Source: Isoetes taiwanensis (lineage: Eukaryota > Streptophyta > Lycopodiopsida > Isoetales > Isoetaceae). From it: a stretch of DNA of 64,000 bases. Location of the stretch: the NCBI GenBank assembly GCA_021234155.1, contig JAJEKV010000085.1:2614706-2678705 (forward strand), given 5' to 3'. A program made the translations under genes and the position numbers. Below are positions 53,041 to 64,000 of the stretch, piece by piece; within the stretch, counting starts at the first letter, position 1, and every line of letters begins with the position of its first letter. Below the pieces are notes generated by a model. It ran no database searches, was not told where the DNA came from, and was given only the letters and a program-made list of their open reading frames with translations.

Positions 53041-56000
53041 TTTTTTTTGTTGAAGGATTTCAGACTTTATTCAATCAAAGAATCAAATACAAGTATAAAT
53101 GCAGAGACAGGAATAAAATCTCAGCGGATAAGCAGAGACCCACCGAGTGAAGCAACCTGCCTAAGCATAAGAGTGCACATCCAAATACTCCTCAAAAATC
53201 TCGCCTCTTGCGAGGGGCAAGTGAAGAACAATGATACGACTTTACAATGTAACCTTGAGCTTCTTGGAGAACACGATTATCTACCACATCCAGACCTTTG
53301 AAGATTACCAATCTTCGTCTTTTCCAGATAGTCCAAAGCAACCATCCTGCTGCTAGATGAAAAGCCTGGCCTTGTAACTCTGTCCAGGTACTTGGGTAAA
53401 TTGCCAAAAGCACTTGTTGACTTGTTAGTGAAACCTGAAAAAGGAAAACAACCAGTCCCATACACATCTAAGGTGTTCACACATGAAAAAGCAATGCTCA
53501 ATGGTCTCAGATCCACGCTTGCATCTTGGACAATCGATTTGATATTCTAGGGTTAAACTTATGGACAAGCACATTAACCCGAGACACCTATGAAGAATCG
53601 CCACCAAAGAACGCCACTTTAGGATGAAGTAGCTTGTCCCATGCCCAAGACCACACCTTCTGCCATTGAAGAGGAGGAAGTTGAAGAGACCACTTATTAG
53701 ACGGAGGAAGAATATCAGTATCAAGCAACAACTGATACATAGAGTTCACAAGTTTGCACTCCTTAATTTCTTCATGACAAACCCATACCAAAATATCTTC
53801 TTGGTGTGGCGAGAATAGGATGTATGAAAATCAGCAACTTTTTGTCAAAGAACTCTATCCCATCGCCCCAATAGAAACTTTAAGCGAAAAGCCTCCCATG
53901 TCAACAAATCGGGCACGAGTCATACCATCTTTGCAATAGTTAAGATTCCAGCACTTTTCCAACATCTTTGAGTCAATGGGTGCACCTTGTAAAGCAAAGT
54001 GGTTGATTGTCTACGGAGGATCCACCAACAAAGGTGCGATCAAGCGTACACAAGCGGTTGGGCCATGATGTGAAATAAAGTTTTGATCATGTGCGAGGGA
54101 ATCTAACAATCCCTTTAAGAATGGAGAAGCATTATGATAAGGCGCAACTCATAAAATAAACTCCATGGAAGAAACGAGGTTTGAGTGTGACTTTACCAAA
54201 AGGGATACAATAGGTAAGAGCACATGCAATAAAGCCGTAACCAGGAGAATCATCCTTATCTCACGAAAGCCGCCAAATGAATTTTGAGATCATAACCTTA
54301 CTCGCAAATGGAAATCTGTCATGCCCAAACCTCCAGACTTAGGTTTAATACACTTAGACCATGCAACCTTCACCCACTTGCCCACCTTCATTTCCACCCC
54401 CGATAAAGTTTCTAACAACACACACAATCTCACGAAACTTTGAGTGGGAAGCAAGAATGGCGGAAGCCATATAGACATGTGTGTTGCTTAAGACATGCTT
54501 AGCAACTGTTACCCTTCCAGGCATAGATAGCTTAGCCGTATCCCACCAAAAAAGGTGCCTCCGCAACCCCTCGATTATAACATCCCAAGCATCAGAAGTT
54601 GAAACATGAATACCCAACTGGATACCAAAAAGCTTGGTTGCCTTCCCATGAGGCAACACCTTCCGGGGGTAAGCAAGAACACATGGTGGGACTTCATCAT
54701 CTAGAGTCCACAAAAGCGAGAACACTTTTGCCAACCGACCAAAACTCCGGAGGCTAAGGAAAATGTGTCAAGCGAAAGCTTTGCATTTTGGAGATTATCG
54801 ACATCTGCTTTCAAAATAGAAAGGTATCATCTGCATATTGATTAATAATTTCTTGAGAGCCATTTTCCATAGGAAGACCCCTGATCACATCATCCTCAGC
54901 AGCACTAGAAAATAATTGTGAAAGCACCTCTGCCACTATTGTAAAAAGCAATGGAGCCAAGGGGCAACCTTGGCCGAACTCCTCTACCAGCGGGAAAGAC
55001 AACAGAGGGCTCTCCCTGGAAGAGTACTGTAGATCTTGCTGAAGTATGCAACTTCATGACATCTCTTGTGAATGGGATACCAAACCCTAAAGCCAATAAA
55101 CACTTCTCTAAAAAACCCCAATCCACCTTTGTCACATGCCTTGGCAAAGTCAAGTTTGAGATACACAATACGATGGGCCTTTAGCCTTGCCCAATACATA
55201 CCTTCATAGGCCGCTGCAACATTATCAAGAATACACCTTCCAGGCAAGAACCCAGTTTGGGTGGACGAAATTGACTCAGCAAGAACAACACACAACTTCT
55301 CTCGAGGAGCTTTGTAAAAATCTTATACAATCGTAGAAAGCAATGTTATAGGGGCCTTAATCCGAAATGGTCTTGGGCTCTTTACACTTGGGAATGAGGG
55401 AAATAGCACCTGTGTTAAGAATTTTGTCCAAACTTCTGTATCTTCTAAATTCACAAAATGCATTATATATATCATCTCCAATCCACTCCCAATATTCTTG
55501 AAAAAATTCTACTGGAAAACCGTCAAGACCTGGACATTTTCCTTTCTCCAATAGGTGAGCCGCTGTGCCTAGATCATCTCTAGTGATATTTGTCTCTAAA
55601 ATTGAACGTTGCTCTGCTGAAAGGGTAAAAGCATGTTAGGATGTACCACTTTTGGAACCTGCAAAAGTACATACACTAGGTACTTCAAAACTGGGTACTT
55701 TCTCATTTTTCTTTTCATTAAAACTAACACAAAAATCCAAAATAAAAGTCAAGGACATGGTAATATTCAAAGCTAAGATAAAGATAATGCTATCGGAGAC
55801 CAATATATATATAAAAAGTTCTAAAACATACCTTATATTGAGATATTATACAGGTACCTAGTACCCAGTCCTGGCTACCTTTTTAGGTACCTTTTTGGTC
55901 ACTAAATAATACTTTTTAAGGGACACCCTAACATGCTTTTACCCGAAACAATAGAATGCACTTTAGTTAACACAGCTGATTGCATGTCCTCCTGAAATGG

Positions 56001-57160
56001 TAAGCGATGTCGAGCAAAGAATACTGCAAAATGATTATGTAGGTGCTGCTTTAAGTGCACCGGATCAGAAACCTCCGAGCCATCTGGGAGAGTGAGAGAG
56101 TTAATAGAGAGTCTTGAAGTAGCATTGTAGCAAATGGAGTAGCTCTAATAGGTCTAGGCTGTGAGGAAGTACTATTAAATGTAAAAGATTTATTTGAAAA
56201 CATTGAAGCAAGCTCTGGACCATTTAGAAGAGATAGCGTCAGGTTCTTATACCACTTGCCACTTTTGACAATAACACACTCAGGATTTGTTTGATTAATG
56301 GGAGTAGAAATACAAATAGATGGACGATTGATAATAGAGTGAGAAATGTGCATGCCCAGACCATTGACAATGGCTATTAAAAACTTATGAGCAAGAAGAT
56401 CAACAGGCAAGTAAGGAACGGAAAGCCAGCAAGCCATCTTAGAAGCTGAAGGTATACCAGGAGAAAACTAATATTGATATAATACATAACCACTACACAT
56501 CTACACCTCGAGAGATCAATTTCTCTACTGCCTCAGCACTATTAAACATTATCAAGAAGAAGCCCTTGCCTAATTCCTTAGAAGATTTATATGCAGGAAA
56601 ATTTGCATGGAAGCCATCCAGATAATCATTTGACATCCAGAAGTTGGGAGGCCATTTGACCTTGTTTAGCTCTAAGCACATCCAATATCAAACTAAGTTC
56701 ATCGTTCTTAGCAGAGGATAATATCCGAAGTGTAGCATCAACACGAGCTAGTCTTGTCGAACCAGAGATATCTTTCTGAATCTAATCCCCACAGAATCAG
56801 AAGTATGCTAGGCTAGAGGAGCAGCATGTCCATGGGAGACATCTTCAAAAGCTGCTTGACTGACATGCACAATATGCTCTCCCTCTATGCCTGAAGAAGT
56901 GGCTTGCTGACCCACATTATTACGTACCAAAGAATTATCAGCAGATTTAGAAAGAGGTGGAAAATGCTGCAAATCCACACTAATATTAAGAACTTGATCA
57001 AAAGTAAGAGGATTGAGACAAGAATTTTTTGATAATGGCAAAGAAGAATGTATTTTATGCACAGAGGAAGAGGTGGCAGAACCAGCTACCATTTTAGAGG
57101 CATCCGTGATTGAAGACTGTGATCCAAAAGCTGACTCAAAATATGAAAATCCCTAATCCA
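53041..57160 (-). mobile_element. L1-type LINE, internally deleted and interrupted by a MITE
   Basis: In minus-strand order the parts are: ORF1-like protein with a DUF4283-like block (GFFLIMFNSAEAVEKLISRG and MACWLSVPYLPVDLLAHKFL; 56681-56051), RT linker (DPVHLKQHLHNHFAVFFARH; about 56080), MITE insertion (55623-55944), RT (GKCPGLDGFPVEFF at 55530, SISSTQTGFLPGRCILDN at 55270, GCPLAPLLFTIVAEVL and YADDTFLF at 54970-54811), thumb and C-terminus, and zf-RVT (CPRCKRGSETIEHCFFMC; about 53530). It ends with AATAAA and an 8-nt A tail (T8 at 53041-53048). The endonuclease that should separate ORF1 from RT is absent. Frameshifts and stops make it inactive. Confidence 0.8.
55619..55948. mobile_element. 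MITE, copy 2, inserted in the LINE (flanks GAAA)
   Basis: The element body is 55623-55944 (322 bp), starting GGGTAAAAGCATGTTAGG and ending CATGCTTTTACCC, with GAAA immediately outside both ends. Removing the element and one GAAA rejoins the LINE frame without a break, which supports a 4-bp target duplication. It is inverted relative to copy 1. Confidence 0.88.
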
Positions 57161-59550
57161 GCCCACTAGACTCAACAAGGCTATAGAGCAATGGAAAGCT
57201 CACATCTCCAATTTTCCAAAGCACTAAAAAACACCCGAATCCGACATCCGAGCAGCCTAAAATTGACCCGAGTTATGAAGAAAACTGCATCAAAGCCTCA
57301 CATAGCGCCCATCACGGTGTCCACGCTTGGCAGTGTGCGACGAATTCCTACGAACACCAGCATCCTACCTGCTGAAATTGAGAATTTCTGATAGGAAAAA
57401 ATATATTCCAGGAAGTTTTCTGGTCAAAATATGTGGTTTCTTTATATCTAAATTTTCATAGACTCCTTCCACCTAGTTTAAATTATATAGAAAATATACT
57501 TCTTAGGTCTTTAGAGTTTGTCCCACACTGATTCTTAATTAACTTTCTCATTTGAAGTTGACTTTGTCTTCCATTGATTGATTTGGACTTGTAAGTGAAT
57601 CCAAAGGAATACTTGATTAATAAAAGAGGCACTCGACCAAATCCAAGGAAATCTCGGCAAATTCTTTCTTATTGGACTTGTGGTTATTCAATGGTTTGTA
57701 TGCAATAGCTTTAACTTGAGCTTCTATCATTTGTTGGTCTGAGTGCATATTCTCGCTTTTGTAAAATGACAATTGAGATAACTGAAAAGCTGCAATATCT
57801 TTTTTTTTTTTTTTAGCACACCAGCCCCTCTAGGGCCCTCTGACCTTTCCTCAAATTCTAGCCTATCCATTGTCATGTCCACATCATCGAGAATCGAGTT
57901 GGCATCATGTTCTACCATTAGATCTCTATTTTATGCATCCTACGGCCATGAAAATTAGAAATTGGCTCAAAATAGATACGGAGATGTAGAAGGACGTCTG
58001 ATCGAGCCTATGCTTTCTATTTTTGCCCTTTCGATTTCGACTTCTTCTTCATCGTGGCGGTCTGATGTTTCTATATTGTTAATGGCGGTCTGATCTTTCT
58101 ATATTGTTATTTGGAACTCCCCGCATTTCCTCGTGTGTCGTGTTCTTTGCTATGTCATCGATAGAGCATGCTTTTATTTTTTCTGTCTTCTCTCTTCCGG
58201 TTCCGATGGCCGCTTTGCCCTCTACGATTTCGTACCTTGATTTGGCTATGGTGATGGGCTTTTGCAAAGCCAAAAAGAATTGCGGCTGAGCTTTCTTGCT
58301 CCAACGATATTGAAATGGCAGATAAGCACCTTTTTTAGGTTTATTCTATTTGAGAAATACTCCATTTTGTAAACTCAGACTAATATTTTTTCTGCACGAT
58401 CATCTACACTTCAATCTTCTGCTATGGAGAACAGATGCACATGCTTGAAATAGTCAAGCGATGGCAAAAGAGGTTCTGGCGATGGAAGATAAGCCCTTTG
58501 GGGATTTGGATGACTGCTGCGCTAAGCTCAGCTATGGCTTATTCCAGCTTCTAGTTAAGGCTCTGCACTGGCAATGGCAACTCTATACTTGGCGAAGGCA
58601 CTGAGGACCATCCCGGCAAATGGTAAACTAATGCAAGTTATGATGATCTGTATTTAGTTTGCTACAAACATTCACTTGCTTTCCATATTAACATGTTTAT
58701 TTCTAGATTCTTCTACATTACGATTTGCTATAGCTTTTTTGACATAAGAGCTATCTTAATCTCTATCTGCATACTCTTTATGCTAAACATTCCCTTCACT
58801 GACCAGATTAACATTTTCTTGTGCAAGTTCATCTGCACTTTAATCTTCTGATATGGCAACTGCAAAAGAGTGCTATCGACGGCAAGGAAGATCTTGGTGA
58901 TGGTAGATAAGTACAATCTCGGTTTTATTTTATCTGTAATATCCTCCCTCTGTTAACCTTAGACTACTATTTGTATATGTAGGTCTTACAAGACTATAAA
59001 ACTTCTGCTATGGTGAACGGATGCACGGGTTTGCTGGAAGAACAATCGTTACAACATGCTGCGAAGGTCCCCTTGAAACTGTGACTGCTGGGAAGAATCC
59101 ACCCAAGTCTGCATCGACCTACTATTTTTATAAGATATGCTCCGAATATCTTCACTTGGATGCCAATCTTTGAATGAGGTATGATCTAGCTCTAACGTAA
59201 GATTCCCCCCTTTTTTTTTCCTTATTACAGGATCTTAGCTTGTCTTAATAGTTAGTTCCATCTCATTTAATTCGCACTTGCCTAGATATTAGTCTCAACC
59301 ACGCACACAAATGTGCGGTAGGATTAATGTAGGCACAGAACCGTTACATTATTTAAAGCAGCATATGGTTTCAGGAAATTAGCAAAGAAAATGCAAGCAA
59401 GCTAGCACCTGTTTCTGCATTCTCATCTGCTTCACTGGACAAAAACTAAATCTATAGCTTAGCCAAATATGGCATGCACTAGATTACTTTACAAAACTTC
59501 TTTGTGAGCAGTGAGTAAAAGCGAAAATGAATTTCTGAAAAACAGATCAA
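57161..59550. other. Unassigned region with imperfect internal repeats
   Basis: A T15 run at 57800-57814 could be another LINE tail (minus strand). Near 58409, 58840 and 59000 a block close to 'ttcaatcttctgctatgg', followed by 'aacggatgcac' or 'ggcaactgc', recurs, showing old duplication. No exon or domain is supported. Confidence 0.4.
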
Positions 59551-61204
59551 TCTATGCCATTTGTTCCAGCTGTTTTGAGAGCAAATTATGTAATGCAAGA
59601 CTCTATTGTAGAAAAAAAGCAGTGTAAAATGGGAATTCTTTTTATATTACACCATCTCAACAAGAACAACCTTCTCACAAAGGAGTTCATCTGCTGCAAT
59701 AACTTAATCAGACTATTAAGAATATTTATCTTGCATAGGCCTAGAAATCTCACCCTAGGGTATTTGGAAACTATGTTGTACCTGGAGGATTTTGTTTTCA
59801 TTACCATTTAGCATCACATAAATAGCTTGCATTTCCTATGTCTTTTTTCTCGTATTGTAGGATGTGAGCAATGGCATTCTGCATTCTTATGTTAAAAACA
59901 AATGTGGACGAAAATGCGGAGATATCATTCGTGGTAACCATACCAGATAGCATGCAAACACCTGCATATACAAATGATTTAGAAGGGGAATGTGCAATAC
60001 GCTTTGAAATGATGGAATGTCCCACTAAAATACCAGGTGGTCACTGGTACTCTCCTTTCGCCCTGTACAGTAACATGCTTTTAGAGTTCAAATAGGCTGA
60101 ATGGTTATATCCACAATAAGCATTGGAGGCATGTCAAAATGCCCTGTATGCAAACTCTCAATCACCACAAATGATCTTGTAACATATAGCAAGGGGCAGA
60201 CTCTTCAACATCCTACTCCTGCAGCAGAAGTGACAGCTTCCTGGAACCCAAACGAATGCGGTGAACATGGAATCCAAATGAAGAATCCTCCTTGCAGATT
60301 TAGCAATGGTCAGAGAACAGTTGAAATAAGAATGGTTCCACCCTAAAGTAACGAACGACAATTTTCATTCCAGGTCCTTATATTCAGTCAATTTATGCAA
60401 ACTATTGCATGTCTAAGGGCGAAAATTTAAAAAGCAAGGCAGCAAATGACTTGCCTTTGGCAGGGATCAGCATGGAGATCTCTGTACCTTGTCAAGCTCT
60501 CCTGCTGCAAAGTTGTTGATAAAGTGCTTGAAAATTAAACAAAACTTCTTAAAGGGAGGTGTCACAGTGAATCTATTTTACTTGAACGCAGCAAAACGAG
60601 GTTAAGGACAACCATTGTAAATTCAGAATATTGAGAAAAGGCAATGCCAATAATACTACAACATTCTTGTCGGGCGTTTCATTAATTCATTGTTAGAATA
60701 GAGTGACGCATGTGAGTAATAACATTTTTTGCATAATAAGTATGGCACTATACCATTTTGTAATGATATGGATTGAGAGCTTGATTTAATTTACCATAAT
60801 GTATATGAAATACGAGAGACATTTTAGCTTCCTTTATGAAGAGGATTTAGGATTTATTGCCAAAGAGCGAGCACGCAGACAGGTTAAATTGTGAAGAGAT
60901 TAACTGCAATTTAGGGATGTTCATGCTGCATCACTTTTTTGTTACCACTCCACTCCTTAAAAAAGGGGCCCCCAAAATTAACAATTGTATTATTTTCGTA
61001 TACTAATGAATATGATATTACAACAAATGTTTGGGTTATAATGGCATGAAGTTATCTTTACTAGTTTCTCGGATTGCTCAGTCCTTAGATGGAGGCTTAG
61101 TTGTAGAATATGCCTTTATATCTCAAAATTCAGACCATGTAAAGTGTAATGTACATCTGGCTTAAAATGCGTTGTACTTCACTACATCATTTCATCTTCG
61201 TGGA
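59551..61204. other. Unassigned, two short plus-strand open frames
   Basis: Frames at 59871-60095 (MAFCILMLKTNVDENAEISF...) and 60101-60346 (MVISTISIGGMSKCPVCKLS...) have no recognised domain. The CPVC pair alone is not enough to call a zinc finger. They may be decayed exons. Confidence 0.3.
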
Positions 61205-61455
61205 GCCTCATAACATTAATAGAACCTAGTGGAAGTTTGAATCCTTTGGTTATAGCATGAATCATGGGGTCAAGCCTTCGAAACATTAATACACCGAAAT
61301 GGAAGTTTGAATCATTTGGTCATTAATATAACCCAATGGAAGTATGAATCCTTTGGTCACAGTTTGAATCATGTGGTCAAGCATCCAGAACATTAATAAG
61401 ACCCAATGGAAGTTCGAATCCTTTGGTCATAGCTTGAATATCTGGTCATAGCTCC
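61205..61455. repeat. Degenerate tandem repeat, 36-105-bp spacing
   Basis: 'CATTAATA..acc(c/g)a..TGGAAGTTTGAATC.TTTGG' occurs near 61213, 61285, 61321 and 61391, with 'catagcttgaatca(t)gtggtcaagc' between some copies. Confidence 0.7.
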
Positions 61456-61732
61456 AGCATTGCTGAAGCTCATGCTATATACAAGATAAAAAAATGTGAT
61501 GTTGCAGCGTGGGAACAAACACATTATGTTCATGTTTGGCTCATATTCAAGCCTAAAGAAACCTTGTAGCGTAAGTCAACTTCTTATATGCAAGCTGTGC
61601 ATTTCTATTTCTTTCTGTTATTCAAGCAACTCACCACCACCCGAGCAGATCTTAATGTTTACAATTGCCAGCGTCTACCATAAACCTAACAAATTTTACC
61701 TTGCCAAAGTCTTCTGGTGTGCCTTTTGCTAG

Positions 61733-63245
61733 TTTTTTTTTTTTTTTTGAGGCAAGGTGGGGTTTATATTCATACTAAAAGATTGTATAAATATAGAGTA
61801 TACCATAGAGGGTACACAATGAGTGAAAATGCACATTCCTTATGATTGGAACTGTGCTAAAAGTCAGATCAAAGCCTGAACACAAAACATATAATCATTA
61901 CAAAAATTCACATGTCCAGACTTATAGAAAGTTCAGATGTTAGGCAGCAAAATTCATTGTGCATTGATCAAGTCCTGCATGGTAAGATCCTGAACTCTTC
62001 TCCGTAGAAAATTTTTCGATATGGATCAAGTTTTGCCACCGGGTAGTTTGTAAAATCCAGAAGTAAGAGGACATGAGCCTCTCTCTTCTGTTGCCATTTG
62101 TGAAACATATTCAGGAAGAAAGGTCGGAGATTATTGTGTCTCCATGCTTCAGGCTTCTTGAGAATCTTTTTAAGTGCAGATGCATGAATGACTTCCTGTT
62201 AGCTGAATAAAGATGTCTTCCTCTTCAATTCTTGGAAGATTTGAGTCCTCACTATCCGAGTCTTCTGCTACTCCCATTCCTCTATCATCAGCTCCACACC
62301 TATTGAGTCTCTTCATGGCATCTGTGTAACATATCATCATCAGCAGTTAGATTAAGAACAAAGAATTCATAATTACCCTGAAATCTACCAAAGGCATTCC
62401 ATCCTTTATCATAATTCTTTCCTCTCAAGGACTTGTGTGCCACTGCTGAGTTAGCCAATTCTGCTAAAAATGTTTGTTTAAGCCATATGAGATTGGGATT
62501 CTTGTTTTCCATTGCCACCCTGTTTCTGTGCTTCCACAACGCCCCTTGACTCAAAGACCTTGTTATACATAATATTCTGTTATCTGTATTGAGAAAGTCT
62601 ATAAGACCCTGTTCCCCAATTGTTGCTTTGTTAATCTGAGTAGTCCAGTTCCAAAATTCTGTAATAACCTGATACTGAAACACATGATTTGAAGTTTCTA
62701 TCTCTCCACATCCCATTGGACAATTCTGTGAGATATTAGGATCCATCTTATGTCTTCTCGAATTTGTTGTTAACCCTTGATGTAGTATGAGCCACCTAAA
62801 TGTCTTAATTTTGTTTGCATTATAACTTTTCCATCCTTTTTTGCAGACTGCTGCCAAAGTCTCTTCTTCACAATTCCATAACAAAGTTGCCTTAGAGGGT
62901 TTATGATTGATTAATGCCCTATAATTTCCTTTACCGAATATATTTCTTTATCCTTTAAATGCCACTGATTAGTAGTACTTGCCAATTCATCCACATGTCT
63001 AATTTTCTCCAGTACTACATTGTAGATCTTCCTGTCTAGATGTGACCCTTTGGTTAACTCAGCTACTTTATCCCAAGGTTTCTATCCATGTGTTTCATCC
63101 CAAAGGTCACCAATCTGTCTTATTCCAGCCTGGTACCATTGCATATACTTCTTAGGATGCATTAAAGCCAAGCAATCATTCTCATTGTTTACAATACCTG
63201 GATGCCAAAAGAAATTTACCTCTTTAGATTTGGTGTCAATCAAGT
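61733..63245 (-). pseudogene. 5'-truncated L1-type LINE with zf-RVT
   Basis: On the minus strand, KEVNFFWHPGIVNNENDCLA and QAGIRQIGDLWDETHG (about 63230-63085) are followed after stops by the zf-RVT region FRWLILHQGLTTNSRRHKM and NCPMGCGEIETSNHVFQY (62800-62660) and QGALWKHRNRVAMENKN, with a stop at 62300. A 3' UTR follows, ending in T16 (61733-61748), i.e. poly(A) on the minus strand. The 5' truncation coincides with the start of the direct repeat at 63246. Confidence 0.8.
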
Positions 63246-63787
63246 ATCCCATCGATCCGAGACATCGGATCGCCATTCTAGAATGGGACGAGCATGCAGG
63301 TTTTGCATGCATGCGGGCGGCGCATGCCCGTTCTGGTTGGGAGTTCGCTATTTTAGGCGTGTTTCTGCATCGACGTCTCATCGGCGCTTCCTCTTCTCTC
63401 AGCAGTACCTATTTCTCTTTGAATTGTTTTCCAGGCAGGGGAGGGGCTTCTTCCTGTCTGGTTTGGCCAATTTGGCGTTCTTTCATGCTGTCCTTTCCGG
63501 CCTTTAGCCTTCGTCCTATGACCTTCGTCCTCGATCTTAGTTTGTAAGGAAGTCCTTTGGTATTCGGCAGTTTGTTGGTTTCATTGCGAGTCCCATTCTA
63601 GAATCCCATCGATCCGAGACATCGGATCGCCATTCTAGAATGGGGACGAGCATCTGCGAGTTTTGCATGCATGCGGGCGGCGCATGCCCGTTACGGTTGG
63701 GAGTTAAGCTATTTTAGGCGTGTTTTACGCATCGGCGTCTCATCGGTAGCTTCCTCTTCTCTCGGCGATTACCTATTTCTCTTTGAA
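63246..63787. repeat. Direct repeat (two about 180-bp copies, 357-bp spacing) with palindromes
   Basis: Copies at 63246-63423 and 63603-63787 are highly similar. Each begins ATCCCATCGATCCGAGACAT and contains the palindrome CGATCCGA-gaca-TCGGATCG, ATTCTAGAAT, TTGCATGCATGC and GGGCGGCGCATGCCCG. They may be units of a satellite or LTR-like ends of a small element. The sequence between them (63424-63602) has no gene. Confidence 0.75.
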
Positions 63788-64000
63788 CCCACCCTCCCCC
63801 TTCTTTGTTTTGTATTTTTATCGCGTGGCGCAGCGTAATCAACCCCTCCACTCACGGGAGGTTTGTTTTGTCTTGTTGTTTTGTTGGTGATGTGCGGTGC
63901 GGGTTAGCGGCGGCATCACGTTTTCGACTTCTCCATCCATTAGTGGGTTTTGGGGCGATTTTTTATGCCTTCACGTTTGTCTAAGCCCCTTGCGAAGGCT
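63788..64000. other. GC-rich end of window, nothing assigned
   Basis: Continues the more GC-rich composition of the direct-repeat region. No feature can be supported in the remaining bases. Confidence 0.4.

Overview
This window is nuclear DNA of a land plant. The two recognisable host genes are intron-rich and of plant type: a mitochondrial ribosomal protein S29/DAP3 gene and an MNU-like NYN/LOTUS mitochondrial nuclease gene. Both have a TTTAGGG-type telo-box at their 5' end. The rest is mostly old repeats: L1-type LINEs with zf-RVT tails, a LINE of another clade with a pentanucleotide tail, LTR elements primed by initiator Met tRNA, a PIF/Harbinger relic, MITEs and tRNA-like repeats. The repeat load and the HUH-transposase gene would suit a large fern or other non-angiosperm genome, but the sequence does not prove the lineage.

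Layout. 1-9.3 kb: AT-rich, decayed repeats, a gag zinc-knuckle relic on the minus strand, two weak exon-like segments and a 318-bp MITE. 9.65-10.0 kb: a pair of tRNA-like modules and a GC hairpin. 10.35-17.0 kb: a minus-strand PBS next to a candidate 6.6-kb LTR that holds three GC-rich tandem arrays (about 27/136 bp, 337 bp and 145 bp). 18.45-20.4 kb: a minus-strand gene for a HUH endonuclease resembling a Replitron or CRESS Rep, frameshifted in an A-run. 20.76-23.38 kb: the mRPS29 gene, seven exons in perfect phase, two introns with GC donors. 23.7-24.7 kb: TIR elements rich in GTTAAGTTA.

24.9-29.6 kb: a LINE with a (TTCTA)n tail, a PIF/Harbinger transposase relic and an L1-type LINE 3' end. 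29.6-36.0 kb: mostly unassigned, with a copia RNase H relic and two hairpins. 36.09-41.44 kb: a complete LTR retrotransposon with a perfect TSD, 2.3-2.4-kb LTRs and only 0.62 kb between them. 43.5-47.2 kb: the MNU-like gene (minus strand), with one coding frameshift and a uORF. 48.2-49.0 kb: a LINE 3' end with poly(A). 50.4-51.5 kb: the second, inverted copy of the 0.5-0.9-kb repeat and a hairpin-forming 60-bp array. 53.0-57.2 kb: a minus-strand L1-type LINE lacking its endonuclease and split by the second MITE copy. 57.2-61.7 kb: unassigned, with a short tandem array. 61.7-63.25 kb: another minus-strand LINE 3' end. 63.25-63.8 kb: a 357-bp-spaced direct repeat with internal palindromes.

The two host genes both act in mitochondrial gene expression (ribosome assembly and transcript 5' maturation), but nothing shows that they are co-regulated. 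The most unusual objects are the HUH-transposase gene, the array-bearing giant LTR and the nearly empty LTR retrotransposon.
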